A stretch of 64,000 nucleotides of DNA from Reclinomonas americana ATCC 50394 (lineage: Eukaryota > Jakobida > Jakobea > Jakobida). Positions 16,765 to 26,687 of the stretch are shown piece by piece. Location: NCBI GenBank assembly GCA_048213135.1, contig PS015309.1, forward strand, positions 42,434 to 106,433, in the 5' to 3' direction. Position 1 is the stretch's first letter, and the number at the start of each line of letters is the position of its first letter. The position numbers and the translations under genes are program-made. The notes beneath the pieces were generated by a model, which saw only the letters and a list, made by a program, of their open reading frames with translations, was not told where the DNA came from and searched no databases.

Positions 16765-19228
16765 TCATTCACGATGAGCCTTGGCAGACCCGACACGCGC
16801 ACCGGTGCCAGCGGCATGTGCAGGCGTGGTCATGCTCACCACAGAGAGTGTGTGCGGAGAGCCGGCGTCCATCTCCACCAAGGCCATGGGCGCGTGCAAT
16901 CCGTCTCCCCCTCCGTCTTGCAGCAGTGGTGCAGTGGCCAAGTCGCTGTCCAGAGCAGCGTGGCGATCGTACAGCCAAGCAACGTACTTTTGGTGGGCCG
17001 TCAGAGTTTCAAAATCGGCCGGCACCTCCCAGAAGGCGTCGTCGCGGTAGTACATGTCCAACGGGTATCCGCGAGTGATGAGACGCACCACGTAGCCACT
17101 CAGTGCACCAGTCGACGCGCCAAGACCAAGAGTGATGGCCAGAGCGGCCACTTGGTACGGCGCCTGATTGTCGGTGTGCGGGAACATGGCGTCGAAGCTG
17201 TTGCCGTAGTCCGCACGCTTGGCGACAGCGGTGGCAATGATCGCCGTGATGCCACCGAGGAATCCAGGCAGACCGTGCAAGCCAAGCACACCGCAGGTAT
17301 CTTGCAGGCCGATCTTGCGCTCCAAGAATGGAAGAATGTAGCGGAAGGTGAATGTCGACAGGATGCCGGCACAGAAGCCGAGCAACAGAGCACCCTGGGT
17401 GGGAGGAGGAGAGCGGGCGTTGTTAGCACAACGTACTTGGTTGTGTGCACATGTACATGACGGCGGGGCGCAACTCCAGTGCCGAGAATGAGATCGGCCG
17501 ATGCGCCCACCGCCACGCCACCGGCAAGAGTGGCATTCTGCACGTGCACCATCTCGAACTTGCCGTGGAAGAGCTTGCTCGAGGCGAACGTGCTGACAAT
17601 GCTGGCGGACAGCGACAGCACAGTGTTGATGATGGCACGGAATTGGTTTTCACCAGCAGTGGCGGCATTGAATGACGGCCAGTAGATCCACAGGAAGATG
17701 GTGCCCACCATGGCGAAGCTGTACATGTGTGTGTGTGCACACGTGCAACAATTACACACAAAGCAGCACAGCAGCAGCGCCACACGCGAGCAAGTGCACA
17801 CTCACATATCACCCTGGTAGGAGGAGGCACGGTCGGCAGAGGCCAGTGCTCGTTTGTGCGAGAGGAACCAGGTGGCTGCGAGGCCGAAGCTGGCGCCGAA
17901 CAAGTGAATCGTCATGCTGTTGTTGGGCGGAAGCGATCGCCATGGTGAGCAGACACACTTCGTCACTGCTCCTCCCCTCCTCCTTAAACGCACCTTCCAC
18001 CCACATCCACCGCGCCGACCTTGTTGATGCACACGTAAATGTTGAGGGCGTAGAAGAACATCTCGAAGATGCCGAGGTAGAATATCTGAGTGGGCGTCGT
18101 GCGGCCGATCAGCACGCCAAAGGTGATGAGGAAGGTGATGGCGGCAAAGTTGCCCTCGATGAGCCACGACGAGTTGATGCGCAGCGTGTCCCACTCGCCC
18201 GCCGCAATGCGCACAAAGAGAGCACGCATGAGGATGCCCCACTGGATGCACACGCCGGCCAGGAGCATGGTGAGGCCGACCGACCCGAATCCAAAGCGAC
18301 GCAGGAAGGTCATGAGGAAGCCAAAGCCTGTGCGCTCACACACACATGAGGTCAGGCGCCGCCCGATGACGAGTTTACGAACGCAGCGCGCAGCGGACAA
18401 GGGAAACAACAAGAACCGATGAATGTCATGATAGTGATTCCTGCACACACACACACACGGATGCAGATGAGTTCGCACACAGCACATTGTCAAGAGGAGC
18501 ATCGCACGCTCACAACTCACCAAGATAGTAGGAATAGAACGATGTCACGCGATTGGCAGGGCCGACTTGGAGAGCCGTGTCGGTGCCGTCAGAGTAGTCG
18601 ACGAGGGTGAAGTACAGCAGAATCATCAGCAGCTGGAACAGGAAGAGTGGAACACTGAGCTCCTGGTGCGCGTTGTCGCCCGCGTGGCCACTGGCACCGC
18701 CGCCGTCAACACGGCCGATGTTATCGACATCGCGCAGCAGCTCGAGAATCTGCGAATCCCGTCATCATCATCATCAATCACACACAGAGAAGGCAAGGAG
18801 TGGAGAGTGGAGAGCGGAGAGCAAAGAGAGAGAGTGTGTGTGAAGAGTGCCAGATGCGCATATGCGCGCGCAGCGTTTGCGTGCACGCACCCTCTTCCTC
18901 CGCTCGCGCACGCTGCGCAGCGACTCTTCGAGTGAGCGGCGATTCGATGTGTTCTCCATCAGCGCCGCTGTTGCGAGTGTTGTGTGTGTGTGTCAGTCGA
19001 TACCAGCACGCATGTATATGGCAAGAGAGTGCGCATCAGCAGTGCGAAAACACACACGAAACTTCCCAGCGCCTCGAGCGTCTCCAACTCCTCAGTCGCA
19101 ATGTTGGAGAGCTGCGTCTCCAGATCATCCTTCAACCTGCGAATGCGCGCACGCACACACACACACACACACAGAGGCACGCACACGAGATGAGCACACA
19201 CACTCACACACACACATGCATCATTCAT
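16765..19228 (-). CDS. Rh-family ammonia channel (Rhesus glycoprotein-like)
   Basis: Passive NH3/NH4+ channel of the Rh branch of the Amt/Rh superfamily. Diagnostic segments from N to [20 protein letters not shown] (TM1), [56 protein letters not shown] (first pore His), [36 protein letters not shown], and [17 protein letters not shown] (second pore His in LHG). The cytoplasmic tail ends KAHRE at stop 16765-16767. The membrane part is preceded by in-frame exons predicting a charged helix ([20 protein letters not shown], then [15 protein letters not shown]), so the start is put near 19228. If the upstream exon is not used, ATG 18959 is the start. It converges with the P2C ATPase (114 bases apart) and diverges from the NmrA-like gene. 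Confidence 0.88.
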
Positions 19229-19474
19229 CGGCGGCGTGGCGGCATTGAAAACTCTAAACTCTTACAAAACACCGGCACCTCGGTGCCGGGAGACTCACCG
19301 CGTGGTTGCTGCGTAGGCCATTCTTGTGTGGGGATGCAGACACTTGTGTGCGCACGTACACCGATCTCGTGGCTCTCTCCTCCCACCCCACGTCACGGGC
19401 GAAAAACAACGCCTTCCAAATTTGGAGCGGCAGTCAATTGATTTTCCGATCATCGTGCGAGAGAGGCAACATTA
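19229..19474. promoter_or_regulatory. Shared space between divergent Rh and NmrA-like genes
   Basis: About 245 bases between two divergent starts. It begins with TG/CA-rich sequence. No specific element can be named. Confidence 0.35.
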
Positions 19475-20831
19475 ATGGAGGCCTTTGCCAGCGACGTGGA
19501 CCGCGTGTTGGTTTGTGGGGCGACTGGACGGGCCGGATCGGCGGTGGTGCGGGCACTGGTGCTGGCCGGTGCAGAGGTCCGCTGCTTGGTGAGACCGCCT
19601 CTGGATAGAGCGGTGGTCGATGCGCTGCGTGCATTCGGCTTGCGCGTGAGCATTGTGGAGGGCGATCTGCTCGACATTTCGTCGATCAAGGTGTGTGTCT
19701 CTGTGTGTGTGCTCGTGGAGGCGCGCACGGCAACACAACACAATTGATTCTGCGACAAATAATGATTCCCTCTGCGTTTGCCAGGAAGCACTGCACGGCT
19801 GCTCAAGGGTGTTTGTGGCCACATCAGGCGACGATCTGGCCACTCTGGAGGGCAACCTCGCACTGGCGTGCCAGGACATGGAGAGTCACGTGGAGCTTCT
19901 CGTCAAACTCTCCGTCCCGAAGGCGTTTCTCGGCAAGCCGCCAGTCGGGGTGCAACACTTGGATGCCGAGAACCGCATCCGCGCCACCGACGTCCCGTAC
20001 GTGGTGCTCAACACCGATGGCTTTATGGAGGTGTGTTTGACACGAATACGACGACGATGAAACAACTGACGACAGACGTGTGCACACAGTCGCACGTACT
20101 TCTCCACGCCCCCTCGGTAATGTCCACCGGTCGCATTCGCTTCCCGTGCCCCAGTGACGCCCACTGGTCGTACATTTCACTCGAGGATGTCGGTGCTGCA
20201 GGTGTGTGTGTGTACATGGCGGTGGTGGAGTGCGCATTCTTCTCCTCCTTCGTGCATGACAAGAATCTGCCAACTGCGAGTAGCGGCCTCTCTGTTGCTG
20301 CTGCCCGACCTCGCACCCCACATTGGCCAGCACTATACACTGGCCGGCCCGGAGCTCGTCACCATGCAGCAACTGGCCGACATTGTGGGCATTGAATGTG
20401 GGCTGCCGCCGAGCAAGTCGGGATCGTCGTGGTACGAACAAATTCCCAGCACCGTGTGGAAGCGCGAGGCAATGGCCCACGGTCTGCCCGAGGACGCCTG
20501 CGACTCCATCCTCGATCTGTACGGACCCGACAACGTGCTGAGTGACGAGTATCGTCTGGCGGGCTCAAACGACACGGATCGTCCACTCAAGGTTACGTGT
20601 TATTTTTCCCTCGATTGTGTGGCTGCTGACATTGATGGGCGACTGCTGCATACCGCACAGGCTGTCTACACGCCACGGCTCACCGTACGTGACTTTGTGC
20701 GCCTGAATGCGGCCGCCTTCCGGCCGATCGGCACACTGGGTTCATCGTGGGGCAGCGGTGCCGGCAGTCATCACTACGGGAGGCGAGGTCACCAGCAGCA
20801 GGAGCAGTATGAGGAGGAGGAGGGAGTGTGA
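19475..20831 (+). CDS. NmrA-like atypical short-chain dehydrogenase (NAD(P)-binding protein)
   Basis: ATG 19475 opens MEAFASDVDR followed by VLVCGATGRAGSAVVRAL. This is the GxxGxxG nucleotide-binding turn of an extended/atypical Rossmann protein. RCLVRPP and EGDLLDISSIK follow the order of the NmrA/HSCARG fold. Later exons read VELLVKLSVPKAFLG, IRATDVPYVVLNTDGFME, WSYISLEDVGAA (the usual D/E-V-G-A motif of the family), and HYTLAGPELVTMQQLADIVG. Four small introns with TG-rich donors are seen. The C-terminal tail ends in QQQEQYEEEEGV. Members act as redox sensors or reductases; the substrate cannot be told. An SDR catalytic YxxxK is not evident, as is usual for NmrA-like proteins. Confidence 0.78.
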
Positions 20832-20942
20832 AGCAGTCAGTCTCACTGTCTCTCGCCACATGAATGAAGAACGTTGGTGACGTTACTGCGATCGATGTTC
20901 GATTGTCCCGTAGCCTCCGTCGTTTGTTTGTGAGAGAGAAGG

Positions 20943-22057
20943 ATGTCTCGGCGACGCGTGAGTGCCAGCACGAGTAAGCTGCTCGAAGGTACATCTCCTC
21001 ACTCACTCGTTGTTTCCACCTGCTTCTCACGCGCAATTTTCCACCTGCTTCTCACGCGCGATGACAGATATGGCCAAGAGTGGCCTCACCGGTGCACAGA
21101 AGCGACAACTGCGCGAGACTGCACAGAGTTGCGTGCGCACGAGACGAGTCCTCTCCCCTCTCCTTCTCGTTCTCACACACACACATACACACGCACAGGC
21201 GGATCAACACTACCACTGCACGTGCCTCCACAAAACTACGTGCAGCAGGCGTTCAGGAGGGGAGGCACTGGTGCCGACATGTTTGGTCGCCGATCGTATG
21301 GCATCTCACGAAAGAGCCAGTCGGCGATCCAGCGAGACACACCGTACGAACGCGACTCGTATCGCCCACTGCCACCAAGTTGAGCATCATCGATCTTGTC
21401 GGCATCCTCGTGACGCAACAATTCTCTCATCCTCTGTCATCGAACAGAGTTTGATCGCGACAAGGAAAAGGACAAACTGATCTCGATCTTTGGCGACGGC
21501 AAGGAGCACTATGAGGCCATGCAAAAGGCGGTGCGCGATGCTGCCAGGAGACGCCCCGCGCCACCACCGGCACCAGCGGCTCCGGCATTGACGCCCGAGC
21601 AGCTGCGCATCGAGGAGATTGGCAATGAGATTCACGAGCGCCAGCAGTGGCTGCAGGAGATGAAGGTGAGTGCGTTGTGCGGGAGGTGCGCGTCGCCCCA
21701 CTTCCGCGCCTTTCTCACGCTCGTGTGTGTGTGTCGCAGTCGCTGTGTGCTGGTCTCGACAGCGAGGCGCGTCGGCGTGTTCGCGAGTACGAGGCGCAGA
21801 TCAGTGCCGAGATTTCGGTGATGCAGTCGGAGCTGAAGCGGCTGGTGCGTGAGGAGGAACGGGCGTTGCGTGTGGAACAGGGCCTGCCGCCAGACCCCGA
21901 CGACGACGAGATGGGTGGCGAGAAAGACGGCGGGGATGGGGAGACGAGCGGGTTGTCATTGCTGATGCCGAGTGAGCGGCTGGCCGATCAGCAGAGAGCG
22001 GCGAGTGCCACCGCGGGTGGTACCAGCACAGTACCGAGCGCAGCGCCAGATCGATGA
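20943..22057 (+). CDS. UPF0193 (EVG1-like) family protein
   Basis: ATG 20943 gives MSRRRVSASTSKLLE. After an intron it continues DMAKSGLTGAQKRQLRETAQ, then SGSTLPLHVPPQ. A variable Arg-rich stretch (GRRSYGISRKSQSAIQRD) and EFDRDKEKDKLISIFGDGKE follow. The end of the conserved region is EEIGNEIHERQQWLQEM and QISAEISVMQSELKRL. This order (short helix, ALPL..PP, E+EK..L...GK, FEE...EI..R..FL.EM, EI...M.EL) is that of the UPF0193/EVG1 proteins, found mostly in organisms with cilia; their function is not established. The C-terminal tail is acidic, then Ala/Ser-rich. It converges with the next gene, 155 bases away. Family call by eye. Confidence 0.65.
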
Positions 22058-22211
22058 ACTGACAACCATCAAAACTACTACACTTGTGTTTTTTTCTCCT
22101 CGTTTCTTTTTCGGTGTGTTTTTTCTTCTGCGCAGCTGGTCAGCGATCATCAGCTCTGCCATCGCGTCCAGTGCTCTGGGTGAGCTTGACGGTTTTCAAC
22201 CAGTTCTGTCG

Positions 22212-24492
22212 TCAGCAAATGAGTCGTCGGGGGAGGAGAAGGGAGACGGAGAAGGCGACAGCCCACGCAACGGCCATTGGCGCAATGTGCTTCTCCTGCA
22301 CATCACTGTCCTGCACCGACCAGCTGGACATGGAGCGGCGGTGCAAGTCCTCGGCACGCTTCATGTGTCTTTCTTGGTCGAGCTGTACGACTTTCCATGC
22401 ATGTTCCGCGGACGGTCGTGCTGCGCGCGTCGCAGTCAGCAACATCAGGCGAAAGTCCATGGAGGAAGCACTGAAGAAAGTACCGCGGAGATCAAAGCTC
22501 TGCGTCGTGGCATGCCGTTTCCTCTTCTGCACGTCAAAGGCTCCCGACGACGAGATCTCAGAGGTCGTGTGTGTGTGTCGTTGCTGGAATCGCCTGGTGC
22601 TGATCGGCAGTCGGCTTGGTGGCGGCACCAAAGGCATCGACTTGGCCACCTGGGGCAGCGCGCTCTGTTGTTGCACTGCGTTGGCCGACGTCACATCGGC
22701 GAGTGGCGGCCGTGAGCCTGCTGTGGCGGCGGCGCCGCTGCGCACGGAGCGCACCTGCGGCAGTGCAGAAATGGCTGGTGGCGACGGCGTCTTGCCACCC
22801 GTGGGCGATGGCGAGAACGACGCATCAAAGGAGATGGGAGAGGAGGCGTCAAACTTGCCCGTTCCCGATCGTGGCATCTGCGGGGTGGCACTCAGCGGCG
22901 ACTCGGAGCCTTCGGTGGCCATGGCCACTGATCGATCGGCATCACGCAGAGGCGACACCAGTCCACCCTCCAGTTCCTGCCGGCTGCGTTCGAGATCCTC
23001 CGCTTCCTCGTCGGTCTGAAACGATGAATCGCTAATGTCGTGTTGTCGGAGAGTCGGCAGTGTGAGGGCACTGGGCGTGTTGATCGACATGATGGAGTGA
23101 TTCTGTGCCGCCGGCGTGCCCGGCGATGCTCCTTTTTGCGCCACCTCCTCGTCGTTGTCCGTGTCATCACCAAAGCCATCGTCACTCTGCGGTGTGCATT
23201 TGGTGAGTGAAGAGAAGTGGATCACACCTTCTCTCTCCCCTTTCGACTGCACGCACATCGTCCTCGACACTGTGATTGTCGCGTACTTGCGGCGCCGAAG
23301 AACCACTGCAGCGCGCCAGCTTGGCGACAACTGGTTTCGTTTGCGGCTGCGGTTGCTGTTTGTGGACTCGGTGAGCAACAACATCGCGTGGCGAGTCGGC
23401 GAGATCTTCGCCTCCAAAATCGATCAAGTGAGTAGGCAGCAATGGTGCCTGTCGCCAAGCAAAAGTTCGTGCCAGTCAGCTCAATGACAGTGAGAAAAAT
23501 ACAGTGGCACCACAATGCGAAACCTGTGGCGGCGCCACGGCCGGCTGCTTCTCATCAGAAGAATCGTGGGAATCCCACTCACTGCCGCTGTCGTCGCCCG
23601 CAGACTCCTCCGCCTATGCGAGATCGGGAGATTGTCAGTCGCCTCGCACCCCCAACACGGGCGCACACGTTCTACTACGACGCACCGCGGCCGGCGAGTC
23701 GACCATGCGCAACACCTCTTCCCGCGGCATTGGCGACACAGCCGCCGGCGACGACGGCGAACGCGACCGCAGCGGATGCACCGCCGGTGTTGCCGACGCC
23801 GGCAGCACACTTGCCAGCAGCTCAGACGACGACGGCGACGCCGAGTCCATGGCCGTCGCCGGCGACGAGGGATCCTCATCACTCAGCAAGCGACGCCCAC
23901 GCGCCGGTGGCGTCACCACAGGCGACTCGCTCGTCCACCGCTGCGACCCCGGCAACTGGAACGACGATGACGATGATGATGACAGCGCACCAGTGCCACC
24001 TGCCGAGGCGAACACAGTGGACGGTGTGCCCAGTGCGTCGAGCACCGGTGGCGGTGGCGTACGCACATCACTCGGCTGCAGCTGCTGCCGGTGAAACATG
24101 CTCACTGCGGGCGAGTCTGGTGCCACACGCGCGACTGTGACCGGTGCGCTTGACTGCTCGCTCTCCTGCACAACGACGATGAGCAATGTTCCCGCCAAGT
24201 GTCATCATCAACACCCACACCCACACACACACACCATGTCCACGAGTACTCTCAGCTGCGCCATGGCTCGGTCCAACTCTGCCAACTGGACACGCAGCTC
24301 GTGCTGATTCCACACGTGTGAGCGCGTGACTCGAGTGTGTGACAGTGTGTGACTGTGTGTGAGTGAAAACGCAACAACGTGTCGAATGCGCTGAAACGTG
24401 CTCAACATGGGTCCACTGGCCACCTCCTCTGTCTCCTTGTCGTTGCTCTCCCCGCGCCACCAGCGCACGAGACCATCGAGAACGCGTCGCAT
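22212..24492 (-). CDS. Large Ser/Pro-rich disordered protein with hydrophobic C-terminus, unknown
   Basis: Not recognised. The proposed start (24492) gives MRRVLDGLVRWWRGESNDKE; a second exon gives VQLAELDRAMAQLRVLVDM, possibly a short coiled coil. Most of the rest is predicted disordered with many SP/TP sites (ATPAVHPLRSRSPSSPAA; SPSPTGGKTPSPPAIS) and acidic patches (AEESAGDDSGSEWDSHDSSD, IDFGGEDLADSPRD). The last exon reads ERHMKRAEDLHRRSMSSW and ends MAVAWAVAFSVSLLLPRRLIC, a hydrophobic stretch of about 15 residues followed by a basic tail. That would fit a tail anchor, or be an accident of reading past the true stop or into an intron. It shares an 88-base divergent spacer with deoxyhypusine synthase. 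Confidence 0.5.
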
Positions 24493-24580
24493 GAGTGAGA
24501 AAAAACGAGTTGAAGGGCCTTGAAGAAAGACCTCCTGATCGCCGATCGATGAACTGCGTGATTAAGTGGATAGGAAGGGA
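24493..24580. promoter_or_regulatory. Bidirectional spacer, disordered-protein gene / DHPS
   Basis: Only 88 bases separate the two proposed divergent start codons, so any core promoters overlap. No TATA-like element stands out. Confidence 0.35.
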
Positions 24581-25947
24581 ATGGCGAGCAGCAGCAGCAC
24601 ACCGCAAGACCTGCACGCCACTGTGCTGTCCGAGTCGGAGGAGCTGGACCCGGCACTGCATCCTGTCGTGCGCGGTCAGTCACACGCACACACACACAGA
24701 GTGTGACATTGCCTTACACGCGCAAGCAGGGCCCGACTTTAACGATCCCGTCGACTACGATCGCTTGTTTGAGACGTACCAGTACATGGGCTTCCAGGCG
24801 AGCTCGCTCGGACAGGCCATTGTCGAAATCAATCGCATGGTTTGCGATATGCATGCAATGGAGGGCCGGAAATGGTCTCTGATGTTGTGTGTGTGTGTCG
24901 AGGCAGATCGACGCACGCTCGGCGCCGCACGAGGTGGAGACGGCCGAGTATGAGAGCGAGGACCCGTTCCGCCCGCGTCGCCCGTGCACCATCTTCCTCG
25001 GTTACACCTCCAACATGGCGTCGTGTGGTGTGCGCGAGGTCATTCGGTTCCTGTGCCAGCACAACATGATCGACTGTGTGGTGGCCTCGGCGGGTGGCAT
25101 CGAGGAGGACTTTATCAAGTGTCTGGCGCCGACGTACATGGGCGATTTTGCGCTGCCGGGCGCCGAGTTGAGAAAACGCGGACTCAATCGCATCGGCAAC
25201 CTGCTGGTGCCCAACTCCAACTACTGCAAGTTCGAGGATTGGTTCACGCCCATCCTCGATGAGATGTACGCGGAGCAGTTGGAGCACGGCAAGGTGTGGA
25301 CGCCGTCGCGCATGATTGCGCGCATGGGCGAGCGTATCAATAACCCCGACTCGATCTACTACTGGTGCTACAAGGTTTGCGTGGCACCACCGCGAGTGGG
25401 GCGAATGCCTTGCGTTGGACTCTCACACTACCTTGTGTGTGTGTGCGCGTAGAACAACATCCCCGTGTTCTGCCCGGCCATCACCGACGGCTCGATCGGC
25501 GACATGGTGTACTTCCGATCGTGGAAGAACACCGACTTCACCATTGACATTTGCCGCGACATTCGACGCATCAACGACATTGCTCGGCGGGCGCACTCCA
25601 CCGGCATGATCATTTGCGGTGGCGGTCTCATCAAGCACCACATTTGCAACGCGAACCTCATGCGCAACGGTGCCGACTACTCGGTGTTCATCAACACGGC
25701 CAGCGAGTTCGACGGCAGCGACTCGGGCGCCCGACCCGACGAGGCCGTGTCGTGGGGCAAGATCCGCCTCACGGCCAAACCCGTCAAGCTGTACTGCGAG
25801 ACCTCGGTGGCGTTCCCACTGATTGTCGCGCAAACGTTTGCCAAGCGGTACCACTTGGAGCGACGGAAACGACAGGAAGAGGAGGAGGCTGCTGCTGCTG
25901 CTGCAGTGGCTGAGGTGGCGGCTGCGCCTGTTGCGGCACGAGAGTAA
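24581..25947 (+). CDS. DHPS: Deoxyhypusine synthase
   Basis: Transfers the aminobutyl group of spermidine, using NAD, to one lysine of eIF5A, the first step of hypusine formation in the cytosol. Start ATG 24581 ([16 protein letters not shown]). Exons join to give [54 protein letters not shown] (NAD site), [50 protein letters not shown] and DEAVSWGK, which holds the active-site lysine. Length (about 385 residues) is close to the usual 370. The C-terminal tail is [18 protein letters not shown], an extra acidic/Ala run. Three introns are TG-rich. Stop TAA 25945-25947; it converges with LSM1 48 bases away. Confidence 0.96.
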
Positions 25948-25995
25948 AAACACTCGCAGTGTCAATCAGCCATCTCGTGTGAGCTCGGCGTGATT

Positions 25996-26602
25996 TTAAT
26001 CGTCGAATGGTCCGCCAGGCATATCGGAAGCCGGCACCGTTAGACAGTGCCGCCTCATGTAGGCCCTCCGCCTTGCATCACGCACAGCCTCTACCTTGCG
26101 CTGCTCCTCCAGCAGGTCCTTGATGCGCTGTGCATGATGCCCGCACATGAGTTGTCTCCGACACACTGTATCATTGTCTCGCTCGCCACGCAACAGCCAA
26201 GTCAGCTCTCCGCAGCTGCGTGTCAATGCTCTCGTCGACCTCGCCCAGCAGCACCACATTCTCCCCGCGAATGATGCACAACCCCACGCGCTCGTCGGCA
26301 AACATGCCGTCACAAGTGAATCTCTCCCACGTGTCCTCGAACACCAAGTTCGCTGCGCGCGCGCGTGCAAGTGAGTACACTTGCATGCGCTAAGCACGAG
26401 AAGGGGGAGGCCGCACCAAAACGATCAAAAGAACGCAGAACGCCGAGCAGATTGCGTCCGTCACGCAGCCACACAAACAGTCGCTCTGCATGCACAAGCA
26501 TGCGCTCATCAGTGCATGCACACACACAGAGGAAGTGAGAGAGTACACGCAACTGTCAACCTGCTCAAGAAGCGTGGCCGACGACGGCAAGCCCGCGCTC
26601 AT
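25996..26602 (-). CDS. LSM1: LSM1, Sm-like subunit of the cytoplasmic Lsm1-7 ring
   Basis: Subunit of the Lsm1-7 complex that binds oligoadenylated mRNA 3' ends and promotes decapping in the cytoplasm. Start 26602: MSAGLPSSATLLEQVD. The next exon is ERLFVWLRDGRNLLGVLRSF (Sm1 motif; human LVLLRDGRTLIGFLRS), then ANLVFEDTWERF, and IIRGENVVLLGEVDE (Sm2 motif, human VVRGENVVLLGEID). The C-terminal extension typical of LSM1 follows (DLLEEQRKVEAVRDARRRAY; VPASDMPGGPFDD). At least three introns. The gene is divergent from BTAF1 with 85 bases between starts. Confidence 0.92.
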
Positions 26603-26687
26603 CGCCGGCGTCTTTGAGTGGTGTGGCGGACGGACCGACGGAAGTTTGTGACTTTTGCGCGCGCGACAGAGGAAGAGTTGTCTCACC
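26603..26687. promoter_or_regulatory. Bidirectional spacer LSM1 / BTAF1
   Basis: 85 bases between the divergent start codons of two mRNA-metabolism genes. It must contain both 5' UTRs and core promoters. Confidence 0.4.

Noticed and set aside
19150-19220. Clustered CA repeats as a possible CRISPR or tandem array
   Set aside because: They are simple dinucleotide repeats within an intron, without unique spacers.
23504-24094. Plus-strand Asp/Ser-rich open frame of 196 codons
   Set aside because: The minus strand gives longer, splice-compatible, domain-flanked coding sequence; the plus frame is its shadow.
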